In this document: piece by piece, positions 30,930-39,614 of the stretch
Layout: each line of letters begins with the position of its first letter
How positions within the stretch are numbered: position 1 is the stretch's first letter
NCBI GenBank assembly: GCA_947627565.1
Contig: CANQWO010000008.1
Location: 1 to 59,025, forward strand
Origin: an uncultured Clostridia bacterium
GTDB taxonomy: Bacteria > Bacillota > Clostridia > Christensenellales > Borkfalkiaceae
Length of the DNA stretch: 59,025 bases
Reading direction: 5' to 3'
Notes under the pieces: model-generated
Database searches by the model: none
What the model was told of the DNA's origin: nothing
Seen by the model: the letters and a program-made list of their open reading frames with translations, nothing else
Position numbers and translations under genes: made by a program

Positions 30930-33757
30930 GTCATCTTGTCCGCGGGCAGAACTTTCTTCAAAAATTGACCGGTATATGACGCTTCGAACGCGGCCACCTC
31001 TTCGGGCGTGCCCGTCGTCACCACCTGTCCGCCGCCGTCGCCGCCCTCCGGGCCGAGGTCGATGATGTGGTCGGCAACCTTGACGACGTCGAGATTGTGC
31101 TCGATGACGACCACCGTGTTGCCCCCCTCGCGGAGCCGCAGCAGAATTTTGACGAGTTTTTCGACGTCGTAGCTCGAGAGCCCCGTTGTCGGCTCGTCGA
31201 GGATGTAGAACGTCTTGCCCGTCGAGCGCTTCGAGAGCTCGGTCGCCAGCTTGACGCGCTGCGCCTCGCCGCCCGAGAGCGTCGTCGAGGACTGCCCGAG
31301 TTTGATGTAGCCCAGCCCCACCTCGTCGAGCGTCTTGATCTTGTTGTAGATGGACGGCTGGCTCTTAAAGAAGTCGCAGGCCTCCTCCACCGTCATGTCG
31401 AGGACGTCGGCGATGGACTTGCCCTTGTATTTTACTTCGAGCGTCTCGCGGTTATACCGCTTTCCCCCGCACACTTCGCAGGGCACGAAGACGTCGGGCA
31501 GGAAGTGCATCTCGATCTTCATGATGCCGTCGCCCTGGCAGTTTTCGCACCTGCCGCCCGCGATGTTGAAGGAAAACCGCCCCGACTTGAAGCCCATCGT
31601 CTTGGCGTCCGTCGTCGCGGCGAAGAGGTCGCGGATGTTGGTGAAGACGCCCGTGTACGTCGCGGGATTGGAGCGCGGCGTTCTGCCGATGGGAGACTGG
31701 TCGATGGCGATCACCTTGTCGAAATTTTCCAGCCCCTCGAACCCGTCGCAGGCGCCCAGGGGGAGGCGCGCGCCGTTCAGATTGTTTGATAAAATGGGGA
31801 GCATGATCTCGTTGACGAGCGAGCTCTTGCCCGAGCCGCTCACGCCCGTTACGACGGTGAGAAGCCCCGCGGGAACGGCAACGTCGACGCCCTTCAGATT
31901 GTTTTGGCGGCACCCATGTACGCGGAACGCCCTTCCGTCCGCCCGTTTTCTTACGGCGGGGACTTCGATCTTCCGCCGCCCCGCAAGGTAGTCGCCCGTG
32001 ATGGAGCGGGGCTCGTTCATGATGTCTTCGACCGTCCCCGTCGCCACGACTTCGCCGCCGTGGATGCCCGCCTTGGGGCCGATGTCCACGATGTAATCGG
32101 CCGCCCGCATGGTGTCCTCGTCGTGTTCGACGACGATCAACGTATTGCCGATGTCCCGCAGGCCCTTGAGCGATTGGAGAAGCCGCTCGTTGTCCCGCTG
32201 ATGAAGGCCGATGGAGGGCTCGTCGAGGATGTAGAGCACGCCAGAGAGTGCGCTGCCGATCTGCGTGGCGAGGCGGATGCGCTGGCTCTCTCCGCCCGAG
32301 AGCGTCGCCGCGCTGCGGGAGAGCGTGAGGTAGTCGAGCCCGACGCCGACGAGGAAGTTGATGCGGGCGCGGATCTCCTTGATGATGAGGTCGGCGACGG
32401 CATGCCCCGCGGGCGTGAGTTCGATGCCGTCCAAAAATGCCCCCATCCTGCGCACGGGCAAGTCGCACACTTCGGCGATGTTCAGTCCGCCCACCGTGAC
32501 GGCAAGGGCCTCCTTTTTGAGACGGCGGCCGTGGCAGACGGGGCAGTCCGAGGTGCGCATGTAGCGCTCGATGTCCCACTTGACGCCCTGCGAGGAGGTC
32601 TGTTCATAGCGGCGCTGGAGATTGTTGACAAATCCCTCCCACGCCGCCTGATAGGTGGAGCGGAAGGTCTTGGTGTTGTATTCGAGGTCGATCTTTTCGC
32701 CGCCGTTCCCATACATCAACAGCTCGAAGACGCTCTCGGGGAGCTCGCGGACGGGCGTATCCATGGAGAAATGATAGTGGCGGGAGAGCGCGCCGAGATA
32801 GGCCTGCGTGACGGAGGAGGAATCGAGATTCCAGCCGCTGATGCGGATGGCGCCCTCCCGCAACGTCTTGGTGCGGTCGGGACAGATGAGGTCGGGGTCC
32901 ACCTTCTGCGTGAAGCCGAGGCCCGAACAGCTCGGACATGCCCCCCACACCGTGTTGAACGAGAAGAGCCGCGGCTCGATCTCCTCGATGGAAATGCCGC
33001 AGTCGGGGCAGGCATAGCGGGAGGAGAAGAGCGTCTCGCTGTCGTCGCAGTCGATGATGACGAGCCCGTCCGAAAGTTTCAGGGCGGTCTCGAGCGACTC
33101 GGTAAGCCGCTTCAAAACGCCCTCCTTGACGACGAGACGGTCGACGATGACGGTGATGTTGTGCTTGATGTTCTTCTCGAGGGCGATGTCCTCCTGCAGA
33201 TCATAGATGATGCCGTCGATCTTGACGCGGGCAAATCCGCTCTTGCGGTAGCCGGCGAGTTCCTTTTTATACTCCCCCTTTTTGCCGCGGATGACGGGCG
33301 CGCCGACGAGGATCTTGCTGCCGGCGGGGTATTCCATCACCCTGTCCGCGATCTCGTCGACCGTCTGCCGCTTGATCTCCCTGCCGCACTTGGGGCAGTG
33401 GGGCGTCCCCGCGCGCGCAAAGAGAAGACGGAGATAGTCGTAGATCTCCGTCACGGTGCCCACCGTCGAACGAGGGTTGTGGGACGTTGTTTTCTGGTCG
33501 ATGGAGATGGCGGGAGAGAGCCCGTCGATGGATTCGACGTCCGGCTTCTCCATCATGCCGAGGAACTGGCGGGCGTAGGAAGAGAGGCTCTCCATGTAGC
33601 GCCGCTGGCCCTCCGCAAAGATGGTGTCGAACGCGAGCGTCGATTTCCCGCTCCCGGAGAGACCGGTGAAGACGGTGAGGCTGTCCCGCGGGATCTTGAC
33701 GTCGATATTTTTTAAGTTGTTCTCTTTCGCGCCTTTGACGTAAATATATTCTTTCAT
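30926..33757 (-). CDS. uvrA: Excinuclease ABC subunit A
   Basis: Full-length (943 residues) UvrA, the damage-sensing ATPase of nucleotide excision repair, which loads UvrB. Two ABC modules are seen: Walker A GLSGSGKSTLAFDTIFAEG near residue 33 and GVSGSGKSSLVNE near 640. Signature LSGGE segments occur in both halves. Zinc fingers: CPDCG/CPSCSG around 255-280, and CENCQGDG/CEVCGGKRY around 735-760. It lies 40 bases after the NT5C-type gene and shares a stretch with uvrB, although a repeat island separates them. Confidence 0.98.
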   Translation of the reverse strand: MKEYIYVKGAKENNLKNIDVKIPRDSLTVFTGLSGSGKSTLAFDTIFAEGQRRYMESLSSYARQFLGMMEKPDVESIDGLSPAISIDQKTTSHNPRSTVGTVTEIYDYLRLLFARAGTPHCPKCGREIKRQTVDEIADRVMEYPAGSKILVGAPVIRGKKGEYKKELAGYRKSGFARVKIDGIIYDLQEDIALEKNIKHNITVIVDRLVVKEGVLKRLTESLETALKLSDGLVIIDCDDSETLFSSRYACPDCGISIEEIEPRLFSFNTVWGACPSCSGLGFTQKVDPDLICPDRTKTLREGAIRISGWNLDSSSVTQAYLGALSRHYHFSMDTPVRELPESVFELLMYGNGGEKIDLEYNTKTFRSTYQAAWEGFVNNLQRRYEQTSSQGVKWDIERYMRTSDCPVCHGRRLKKEALAVTVGGLNIAEVCDLPVRRMGAFLDGIELTPAGHAVADLIIKEIRARINFLVGVGLDYLTLSRSAATLSGGESQRIRLATQIGSALSGVLYILDEPSIGLHQRDNERLLQSLKGLRDIGNTLIVVEHDEDTMRAADYIVDIGPKAGIHGGEVVATGTVEDIMNEPRSITGDYLAGRRKIEVPAVRKRADGRAFRVHGCRQNNLKGVDVAVPAGLLTVVTGVSGSGKSSLVNEIMLPILSNNLNGARLPLGACDGFEGLENFDKVIAIDQSPIGRTPRSNPATYTGVFTNIRDLFAATTDAKTMGFKSGRFSFNIAGGRCENCQGDGIMKIEMHFLPDVFVPCEVCGGKRYNRETLEVKYKGKSIADVLDMTVEEACDFFKSQPSIYNKIKTLDEVGLGYIKLGQSSTTLSGGEAQRVKLATELSKRSTGKTFYILDEPTTGLSSYDVEKLVKILLRLREGGNTVVVIEHNLDVVKVADHIIDLGPEGGDGGGQVVTTGTPEEVAAFEASYTGQFLKKVLPADKMT

Positions 33758-33797
33758 GGTGTTTTTGAACCGTATGTTTCGGACATGGTATGGAGAT

Positions 33798-34385
33798 TTA
33801 ATCTATGAATGCCAAAATGTGCCTGACCGCGGCGTCGATCTGCTTCCAGTTTGCCCCGCCGTAGCGGACCTCTTTGGCCCTGTGGATGTTGTGCTTGCCC
33901 ACCGCAAGGACGGCCCGCACGCCGAGCGCCTGCGCCGCAAGACAGGCGTCGGGCTCATCGTCCACCAGAATGGGGATGCCGTGCTCCTTGCAATACTTCC
34001 CCTTTTCGGGATAGGGAATCTCCGCGACGATCTCATCGTATGGGATGTGCCGCTTTTCCAGCCAATCCCGCGCCACTTTTTCGGGGTTGACAAACCAATT
34101 TTCCTGCCGGGAGGTCAAAATGACGACTTCATGCCCCTCTTCGCGCCATTTGGTCAGCGCCTCTTTGGCGCCCTTGCGGGCGGGCGCGTCGGTAAACGCA
34201 ACGATCCCGCCGTCATGGATAAATTCGAGCACGTCGGGCATCTCCCAGTCGTAGACCTCTACGAACTTGTTGGAAAACTCGCTCGCAAGGTGAAAATCGA
34301 GATTCTTGCGCTCGATGTACGCCCCCGCCCTTCCGACGCGGTCGATGATGTTCAAGGTGTCGTCAATATCAACTGCGATTTTCAT
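33798..34385 (-). CDS. HAD-family 5'-nucleotidase-like protein (NT5C type)
   Basis: A 195-residue HAD phosphatase. Motif I is IAVDIDDTLN (nucleophile and acid Asp), motif II is VILTSRQ, a conserved Lys lies in EKGKYCKEHG, and motif III/IV is ILVDDEPDA. The size fits the NT5C/YorS-like deoxyribonucleotidase group, which dephosphorylates nucleotides or sets pool size; other small substrates are possible. AAGGA precedes the ATG. It lies between uvrB and uvrA on the same strand. Confidence 0.85.
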   Translation of the reverse strand: MKIAVDIDDTLNIIDRVGRAGAYIERKNLDFHLASEFSNKFVEVYDWEMPDVLEFIHDGGIVAFTDAPARKGAKEALTKWREEGHEVVILTSRQENWFVNPEKVARDWLEKRHIPYDEIVAEIPYPEKGKYCKEHGIPILVDDEPDACLAAQALGVRAVLAVGKHNIHRAKEVRYGGANWKQIDAAVRHILAFID

Positions 34386-34457
34386 ATGTTTTTCCTTTTT
34401 TCACCGCATATCGTACATGGATGATCCGGCCGAATTTCTGCATTTTGTCGCGCCAAA

Positions 34458-34837
34458 CCTCGGACATGGGTATGGCAAACGAGGTTTCGGCACTCTTTGG
34501 GAGAACGGCGAGCATGGTCGCTCTCGCGGATGTTCCCCCTTATCGCCCCGCCGCATTCTTACCCCCTCCCTCGGGAGGGGGCAGGGAGGTGGGGCGTCCC
34601 TGCACTTTCCGCAATCCTGATTTTCTGAAAAAACAAAAACCACGCTTTTTGTTTTTTCCCCCAATTTGCGCTTCGCGCTTGCTGTCTTTGAAGGCAGATA
34701 TGGGTGCGGGCGAATCGTTCTGAGATGCACTTTCTTAACCCCTCACGGAAATTCTTTGCCCTTGATATGCCTCCCGCAGGGAGCTTCTATATAAAGAATT
34801 TCGTGAACTATTTCGTGAACTATTTCGTGAACTAAGA
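34458..34837. repeat. Repeat island 2 (left of uvrB)
   Basis: No gene is supported between 34386 and 34838. In order: CCTCGGACATGGGTATGG (34458-34476), GAGGTTTCGG, CCCTCCC/GGGAGGG hairpin, an AAAAAACAAAAACCACGC/GTTTTTTC hairpin (34626-34661), CAATTTG, GGAAATTC..GCCCTTGATATG, GCTTCTATATAAAGAATTTCGTGAAC, and then 12-base direct repeats of TATTTCGTGAAC ending two bases before the uvrB stop. The same parts occur to the right of uvrB in mirrored order. Confidence 0.75.
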
Positions 34838-34838
34838 T

Positions 34839-36800
34839 CTATTTTCTCATCCGCTTCCGCAATTCGTTGATGGTCTCGCGGATCTCGATGGCCTTCTCGT
34901 AGTCCAGGGCGTTCGCCGCAATGCGCATGAGCGTCTTCAACTTTTCGATCTCCTCGGGAATGTCCTTCGCCGCGACCTCCGACGCCTTCTTGGCCTTGCC
35001 CGTGATGTTGAGCGTCGATTTCACTTCCTTGATGATGGTCTTGGGCGTGATGCCGTGCGCCGCATTGTAGGCCTGCTGCTTGGCGCGGCGGCGGTTGGTC
35101 TCGCCGATGGCCCGCTCCATGCTGCCCGTCATCTCGTCGGCGTACATCACCACCCTGCCCTCCGCGTTGCGCGCGGCGCGGCCGATGGTCTGCACGAGCG
35201 ACGTCTCGCTCCGCAGAAATCCCTCCTTGTCGGCGTCGAGAATGGCCACCAATTTGACCTCGGGAAGGTCCAGCCCCTCGCGGAGCAGATTGATGCCGCA
35301 GAGCACGTCGAACTCCCCGCTGCGGAGGCCGTTGACGATGTCGATGCGCTCGAGCGTGTCGATGTCCGAATGCATATACCGGACCTTGACGCCCGCCTCT
35401 TTCAGATAGTCGGTGAGGCTCTCGGCCATGCGCTTGGTGAGCGTGGTGATGAGCACGCGTCCCCCACCCATGACCGTGGTCTTGACCTCGGAAACGAGGT
35501 CGTCGATCTGTCCCTTGGTGGGTTTTACGGTGACCGGCGGATCGAGGAGTCCCGTCGGGCGGATGAGCTGTTCGACGACCTGCCCCGCCACCGAAAGCTC
35601 GTAGGGCGCGGGCGTCGCCGAGACGAAGATGACCTGCGGCACGCGCGCGTCGAACTCCTCAAAGGTGAGCGGACGGTTGTCGTATGCCGACTGCATGCGG
35701 AAGCCGTATTCGACCAGATTGGTCTTCCGCGCCCTGTCGCCGTTGTACATCGCGCGGATCTGCGGGACGGTCATGTGGCTCTCGTCGATGAAGACGAGGA
35801 AATCGGGCGGGAAGTAGTCGAGCAGGGTGAAAGAGGGCTGCCCGGGCGTGCGGCCGTCGAAATAGCGCGAATAGTTCTCGATGCCCGAGCAATATCCGAT
35901 CTCCCGCATCATCTCGAGGTCGTGCTCGGTGCGCTGGCGGAGCCGCTGGGCCTCGAGGAGCTTGCCGTCCCGTTCAAACGCCGCGACTTCCCCCTCGAGG
36001 TCCTCCGCAATCATGGAAAGCGCATAGGCGAGCCGTTCGCTACCCACGGCATAGTGGCTGGCGGGAAAGATGACGGCATGCTTCAAGGTGGAGACGATCT
36101 TGCCCGTGACGACGTCCTCCTCGCAGATGCGGTCGATCTCGTCGCCGAAGAACTCGACGCGGATGGCCACTTCGGAATTGGACGCGGGGAAGATCTCCAC
36201 GACGTCGCCGCGCACGCGGAACGTCGAGCGTTTGAAGTCCATGTCGTTGCGGGAATACTGGATATCCACGAGCCGCGAGAGCAGTTCGCCGCGCTCCATC
36301 TGCTGCCCCGGCCGCAGGGAAATTCCGAGGCGGAAGAACTCCTCGGGCGCACCCAAGCCGTAGATACAGGAGACGGAGGAGACGACGATGACGTCGTCGC
36401 GCTCCCCGAGCGAGCAAGTTGCGGCGTTGCGCAGCTTGTCGATCTCGTCGTTGACGGACATATCCTTTTCGATGTAGGTGTCGGTCGAGGGGATGTAGCT
36501 CTCGGGCTGATAATAGTCGTAGTAGGAGACGAAATACTCGACGCGGTTCTCCGGGAAAAATTCGCGGAACTCATTGCAGAGTTGGGCGGCGAGCGTCTTG
36601 TTGTGCGCGATCACGAGGGTGGGACGGCCAACGTTTTTGATGACATTGGCCATGGTAAACGTCTTGCCGCTGCCCGTGACGCCGACAAGGACCTGTGCGC
36701 GGATGCCGTCGAGGACGCCTTCGGTGAGCTTTTCGATCGCTTCCGGCTGGTCGCCCGTCGGCTGAAACGCCGATTTCAGTTGGAAATCAAAATGATCCAT
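34839..36800 (-). CDS. uvrB: Excinuclease ABC subunit B
   Basis: A 653-residue UvrB, the helicase-like damage verification protein of nucleotide excision repair. Walker [15 protein letters not shown], the beta-hairpin region [25 protein letters not shown] ([12 protein letters not shown]), the helicase C region ([33 protein letters not shown]) and a C-terminal UVR motif ([23 protein letters not shown]) are all present. The start at 36800 is set by the family N-terminus; the leader contains TTCGTGAAC repeats and no clear Shine-Dalgarno sequence. Mirrored repeat islands bracket the gene. Confidence 0.98.
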   Translation of the reverse strand: MDHFDFQLKSAFQPTGDQPEAIEKLTEGVLDGIRAQVLVGVTGSGKTFTMANVIKNVGRPTLVIAHNKTLAAQLCNEFREFFPENRVEYFVSYYDYYQPESYIPSTDTYIEKDMSVNDEIDKLRNAATCSLGERDDVIVVSSVSCIYGLGAPEEFFRLGISLRPGQQMERGELLSRLVDIQYSRNDMDFKRSTFRVRGDVVEIFPASNSEVAIRVEFFGDEIDRICEEDVVTGKIVSTLKHAVIFPASHYAVGSERLAYALSMIAEDLEGEVAAFERDGKLLEAQRLRQRTEHDLEMMREIGYCSGIENYSRYFDGRTPGQPSFTLLDYFPPDFLVFIDESHMTVPQIRAMYNGDRARKTNLVEYGFRMQSAYDNRPLTFEEFDARVPQVIFVSATPAPYELSVAGQVVEQLIRPTGLLDPPVTVKPTKGQIDDLVSEVKTTVMGGGRVLITTLTKRMAESLTDYLKEAGVKVRYMHSDIDTLERIDIVNGLRSGEFDVLCGINLLREGLDLPEVKLVAILDADKEGFLRSETSLVQTIGRAARNAEGRVVMYADEMTGSMERAIGETNRRRAKQQAYNAAHGITPKTIIKEVKSTLNITGKAKKASEVAAKDIPEEIEKLKTLMRIAANALDYEKAIEIRETINELRKRMRK

Positions 36801-36810
36801 AGACAATATT

Positions 36811-37122
36811 ACGAAAAGGTTCACGAAAGAGTTCACGAATTTCTATCACATAGAAGCCTTTTATAATAAGGGCATAGAAATTCCGTGGGTGGAGCGCCGC
36901 AATTCTCGCTCAGCAGCCCGATGGGCTGTGAGCGGCGGCGCGACATGAGCGGTGGCCTCCGTGAGGGGGCCGCAGGCGGTCTCTGCCGCCAAGGCGTCGC
37001 CCGGTTTACAGACAACAAGCGTGCGGTGGCGTGGCAAATTGAGGGAAAAAACAAAAAGCGTGGTTTTTGTTTTTTCAGCGTAATAGGAAACCTTTGACAT
37101 CATTCCCCATACCCATGTCCGC
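36811..37122. repeat. Repeat island 3a (right of uvrB, mirrored)
   Basis: Holds GTTCACGAA direct repeats (36819-36840), TTCTATCACATAGAAGCCTTTTATAATAAGGG to 36872, GGCAAATTGAGGGAAAAAAC, a AAAAACAAAAAGCGTGGTTT hairpin (37045-37078), GAAACCTTTGA and CCATACCCATGTCCGC (37107-37122). This is the reverse-complement order of the island left of uvrB. No gene is supported. Confidence 0.75.
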
Positions 37123-37600
37123 AATCGGCCTTTTGAGAAGCGCCCCACCCCCTTTGATTCCCCCTCCCGGGGGAGGGGGTGGAGCGCCGCAATTCTCGCT
37201 CAGTAGCCCGGTGGCTGTGAGCGGCGGCGCGACATGAGCGGTGGCCTCCGCGAAGGGGCCGCAGGCGGTCCCTGCCGCCAAGGCGTCGCCCGGCTCAAAG
37301 CGCGAAGCGCAAATTGGGGGAAAAACAAAAAGCATGGTTTTTGTTTTTTCAGCGAAATAGGAAACCTTTGACCTTATTTCCCATACCCATGTCCGCGATC
37401 TTCCCTTTGTGAAGCGCCCCACCCCCTTTGATTCCCCCTCCCGAGGGAGGGGATGGGAAGAGCGCCTCCTTGGGGAGGAGCTGTCACGAAGTGACTGAGG
37501 TGGGGGCCCTTCCCCCTTCACCCGCTTCGCGGGAGGGCCCATAAACGGGGGACACCTTTGCTTTGCCTTGCCTGTGCCCCTTCAAGGGGCGAAGCGGCGA
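37123..37600. repeat. Repeat island 3b
   Basis: A second, direct copy of the right-hand island: GGAGCGCCGCAATTCTCGCT at 37180-37200 repeats 36890-36910, then the GCAGGCGGTC..TGCCGCCAAG segment, the AAAAACAAAAAGCATGG hairpin (37322-37352) and CCATACCCATGTCCGC (37381-37396). Further G/C-rich hairpins follow. No gene is supported up to 37654. Confidence 0.7.
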
Positions 37601-37654
37601 AACATTTGTTCTCATTGTAACACAAACGCCCAACTTTCGTCAAGCGTTTGCCGG

Positions 37655-38026
37655 TCAGGAAAAGATAATTTTGAGGAGCAGGCCGATCGTCGCGGAGAGC
37701 AAGCCGCAGACCGCCGCAAGCAGAAGCCGGAGCACGAGGTCGCGCCGACGGCGGATATCCTGCCTGCGAAAGGTCATCCCCGCTTCGCGCATATGAATGA
37801 CATACGTCTTCTCCCCCTTCCGCTCGGAAGAGATGAACTCAAAGTAGCCGTCGAGTTCGAGCGTCTTCAAGACGCGCTCCAGCTTGTCCTCGTCGAACTT
37901 TGCCCGTTCGGGAAGCACGTTGAGCAGTTCATACGGCGAGACGAGGAAGCGCTCCTTCCCGCCAGAGAGCGAAAACACGGCCGCCATCACCTCGTTTTCC
38001 TTGAAGGAGAGCCGCGCGCTATACAT
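37655..38026 (-). CDS. Small winged-helix-like membrane protein, paralogue 2
   Basis: A 123-residue protein. Residues 1-75 look like a winged-helix fold (VSPYELLNVLP, KLERVLKTLELDGYFEF, KGEKTYVIHM), followed by a charged segment (RRQDIRRRRDLVLR) and one C-terminal membrane helix. No known family recognised. It overlaps the upstream gene by eight bases and shares its layout, so the pair is a tandem duplication. A membrane-tethered DNA- or protein-binding role is possible but unproven. Confidence 0.8.
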   Translation of the reverse strand: MYSARLSFKENEVMAAVFSLSGGKERFLVSPYELLNVLPERAKFDEDKLERVLKTLELDGYFEFISSERKGEKTYVIHMREAGMTFRRQDIRRRRDLVLRLLLAAVCGLLSATIGLLLKIIFS

Positions 38027-38384
38027 GCAGCAGCACCCCGAGAAGCGTCCCGATCAGCGCGACGAGCGCGCCGCCCAAAAAACTGCCGCAAAAGGACCAT
38101 AAAAGCAGGTCCCGTCGGCTCTTCTCCCGCTCCCGTTTTTCCCGCTCTGTACGCTCCGCATAGCTCCTGCCCGCGGGCATGGTACGCACGCAATACGTCC
38201 CGTCCTCGGCGTAGCGGAGTTCGATGAGCTTCTTGTCGGCGAGATACGCGAGCGTCTTTCCGACGTCGCCCTCCCCGCCCGGGAAGGCCCGAAGAAGTTC
38301 CCGTTCTTCCAGAATGATGAAGCCGCCGCCGACGCAGGCATCGTTGACGGCGGCAAGCAATGCGGCCGAACATTCGTCTAACAT
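38019..38384 (-). CDS. Small winged-helix-like membrane protein, paralogue 1
   Basis: A 121-residue protein with the same plan as its neighbour: an N-terminal helical/winged part (EERELLRAFPGGEGDVGKTL, YLADKKLIELRYAEDGTYCV), a highly charged stretch (AERTEREKREREKSRRD) and a C-terminal membrane helix (FLGGALVALIGTLLGVLL). Not recognised as a named family. It overlaps the downstream gene by eight bases and lies 80 bases after the polytopic membrane protein. Confidence 0.8.
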   Translation of the reverse strand: MLDECSAALLAAVNDACVGGGFIILEERELLRAFPGGEGDVGKTLAYLADKKLIELRYAEDGTYCVRTMPAGRSYAERTEREKREREKSRRDLLLWSFCGSFLGGALVALIGTLLGVLLHV

Positions 38385-38464
38385 TTCGAGAAAAGTATGC
38401 GCTTTTTCCCAAAAGATTATCGAACGTTCCCGAAAATTCTATCCGCGGAGGCCGCGGCAACCGC

Positions 38465-39544
38465 TCAGACGGCGACCCAACGCATGCAGAGGATGCGGAA
38501 CGCGTCGGACACGGGTCCGCACTTCAGCCAATCCTGCAGGCCCTCCGTGTATTCCGTGACCGTCTGAATGAGCTGTCTGATTTGCTCCACATACTGCGCC
38601 GCCTGTTCGATATTGACATTGTCCAGCGCCGAAAGAATGGGCGTGAAGATCGCGCCGTTGGAGAGGGCACAGGCCAAATAGTAGAACGCGAACGTCCCCA
38701 CAAGAACGATGGCAAACGCCATGGCGAGGCCGAGCACGCCGTCGAGGAAGCCCCAGAAGTAATGGAAGCGGATATGCCGGATGAGCTTCACGATGAAGTA
38801 TCCGAGGACGCAGATGAGGATAAAGAAGACGACGAAGAGGAGCAGCGTGACGACCGTATAGCCGATGGCGAGGCCAATCGCCGAATCGATGCCCGAGATC
38901 GCGTTGCCGATGGACACGGCAAACTTGGTCATGGGGCCCCATGCCACGGTGAGGAACACGGCGAGGACGAGGCAGCCGAGCGTCAGCGTCATCATGATAA
39001 AGATGACGAGCGTCCGCGCAAACCCGACCCTCCAGCCGGCGCGCATCGCAAAGAAGAAGATGGTGATGAGGAAGAGGTCGAGGGCAAACTTCCCGAGGAA
39101 ATTCGTCCAGAGCCCGCTCTCGAAGAAGTTCCCGAAGAAGGAGGGCGGCGTGATCGCCGTGGCGCAGAACGTCAGCACCGGGCCCGCGACGACGAGCGCC
39201 ATGACGGCGTAATCCAAAAGCGCCGTGATGCCGCCGAGGACGCGGTCAAAAAACCGCCATGCGGGGTGCGCGGGCGTCTTGCGCTTGAGCATGGCCAAAC
39301 GGACGGCCCCGCCGAGCGCCAATGTTCCGACGACGGCGCCGAAAAAGACGGCAAGCCCCACCGCCATGCGGCCCCCGTCGCTCGCGTCTTCGGGCAACCA
39401 ATCGAGCGTCATGGTGATGCACCACGCAAATAAGATCTGCCACGCGGCCCAACCCATCCGCGAAAATTTGCGGAGGACGCCGTAGAGCAAAGACGCCAGT
39501 GCAAGAATGCAGACAATTAGAATTACGATCGTGGAAGGTTGCAT
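38465..39544 (-). CDS. Polytopic membrane protein, possibly CvpA-like
   Basis: A 359-residue protein with about eight hydrophobic segments, Gly/Ala-rich helices and a hydrophilic end. The N-terminal pattern (two helices, RKFSRMGWAAWQ loop) and a similar second half suggest a duplicated CvpA-type fold, but I do not recognise a clear signature. GGAGG precedes the start. It follows glnS by 70 bases and may be co-transcribed with it and with the two small membrane proteins. Confidence 0.75.
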   Translation of the reverse strand: MQPSTIVILIVCILALASLLYGVLRKFSRMGWAAWQILFAWCITMTLDWLPEDASDGGRMAVGLAVFFGAVVGTLALGGAVRLAMLKRKTPAHPAWRFFDRVLGGITALLDYAVMALVVAGPVLTFCATAITPPSFFGNFFESGLWTNFLGKFALDLFLITIFFFAMRAGWRVGFARTLVIFIMMTLTLGCLVLAVFLTVAWGPMTKFAVSIGNAISGIDSAIGLAIGYTVVTLLLFVVFFILICVLGYFIVKLIRHIRFHYFWGFLDGVLGLAMAFAIVLVGTFAFYYLACALSNGAIFTPILSALDNVNIEQAAQYVEQIRQLIQTVTEYTEGLQDWLKCGPVSDAFRILCMRWVAV

Positions 39545-39572
39545 AAGATTTCCTCCGTTTTAAGCGGTGCTT

Positions 39573-39595
39573 CTCGGACATGCCCGCCCCGTTTT
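39573..39595. repeat. GGACATG repeat half-site after glnS
   Basis: CTCGGACATGCCCGCCCCGTTTT lies between glnS and the membrane protein gene, another copy of the dispersed repeat. Confidence 0.5.
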
Positions 39596-39614
39596 CGGTG
39601 CGGCGCGTTGAAAA

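Noticed and set aside
34797-34837. TTCGTGAAC repeats near uvrB as SOS (LexA) boxes
   Set aside because: LexA sites in Firmicutes are inverted (GAAC-N4-GTTC). These are direct repeats with 12-base period and lie also behind the gene and in an unrelated island.
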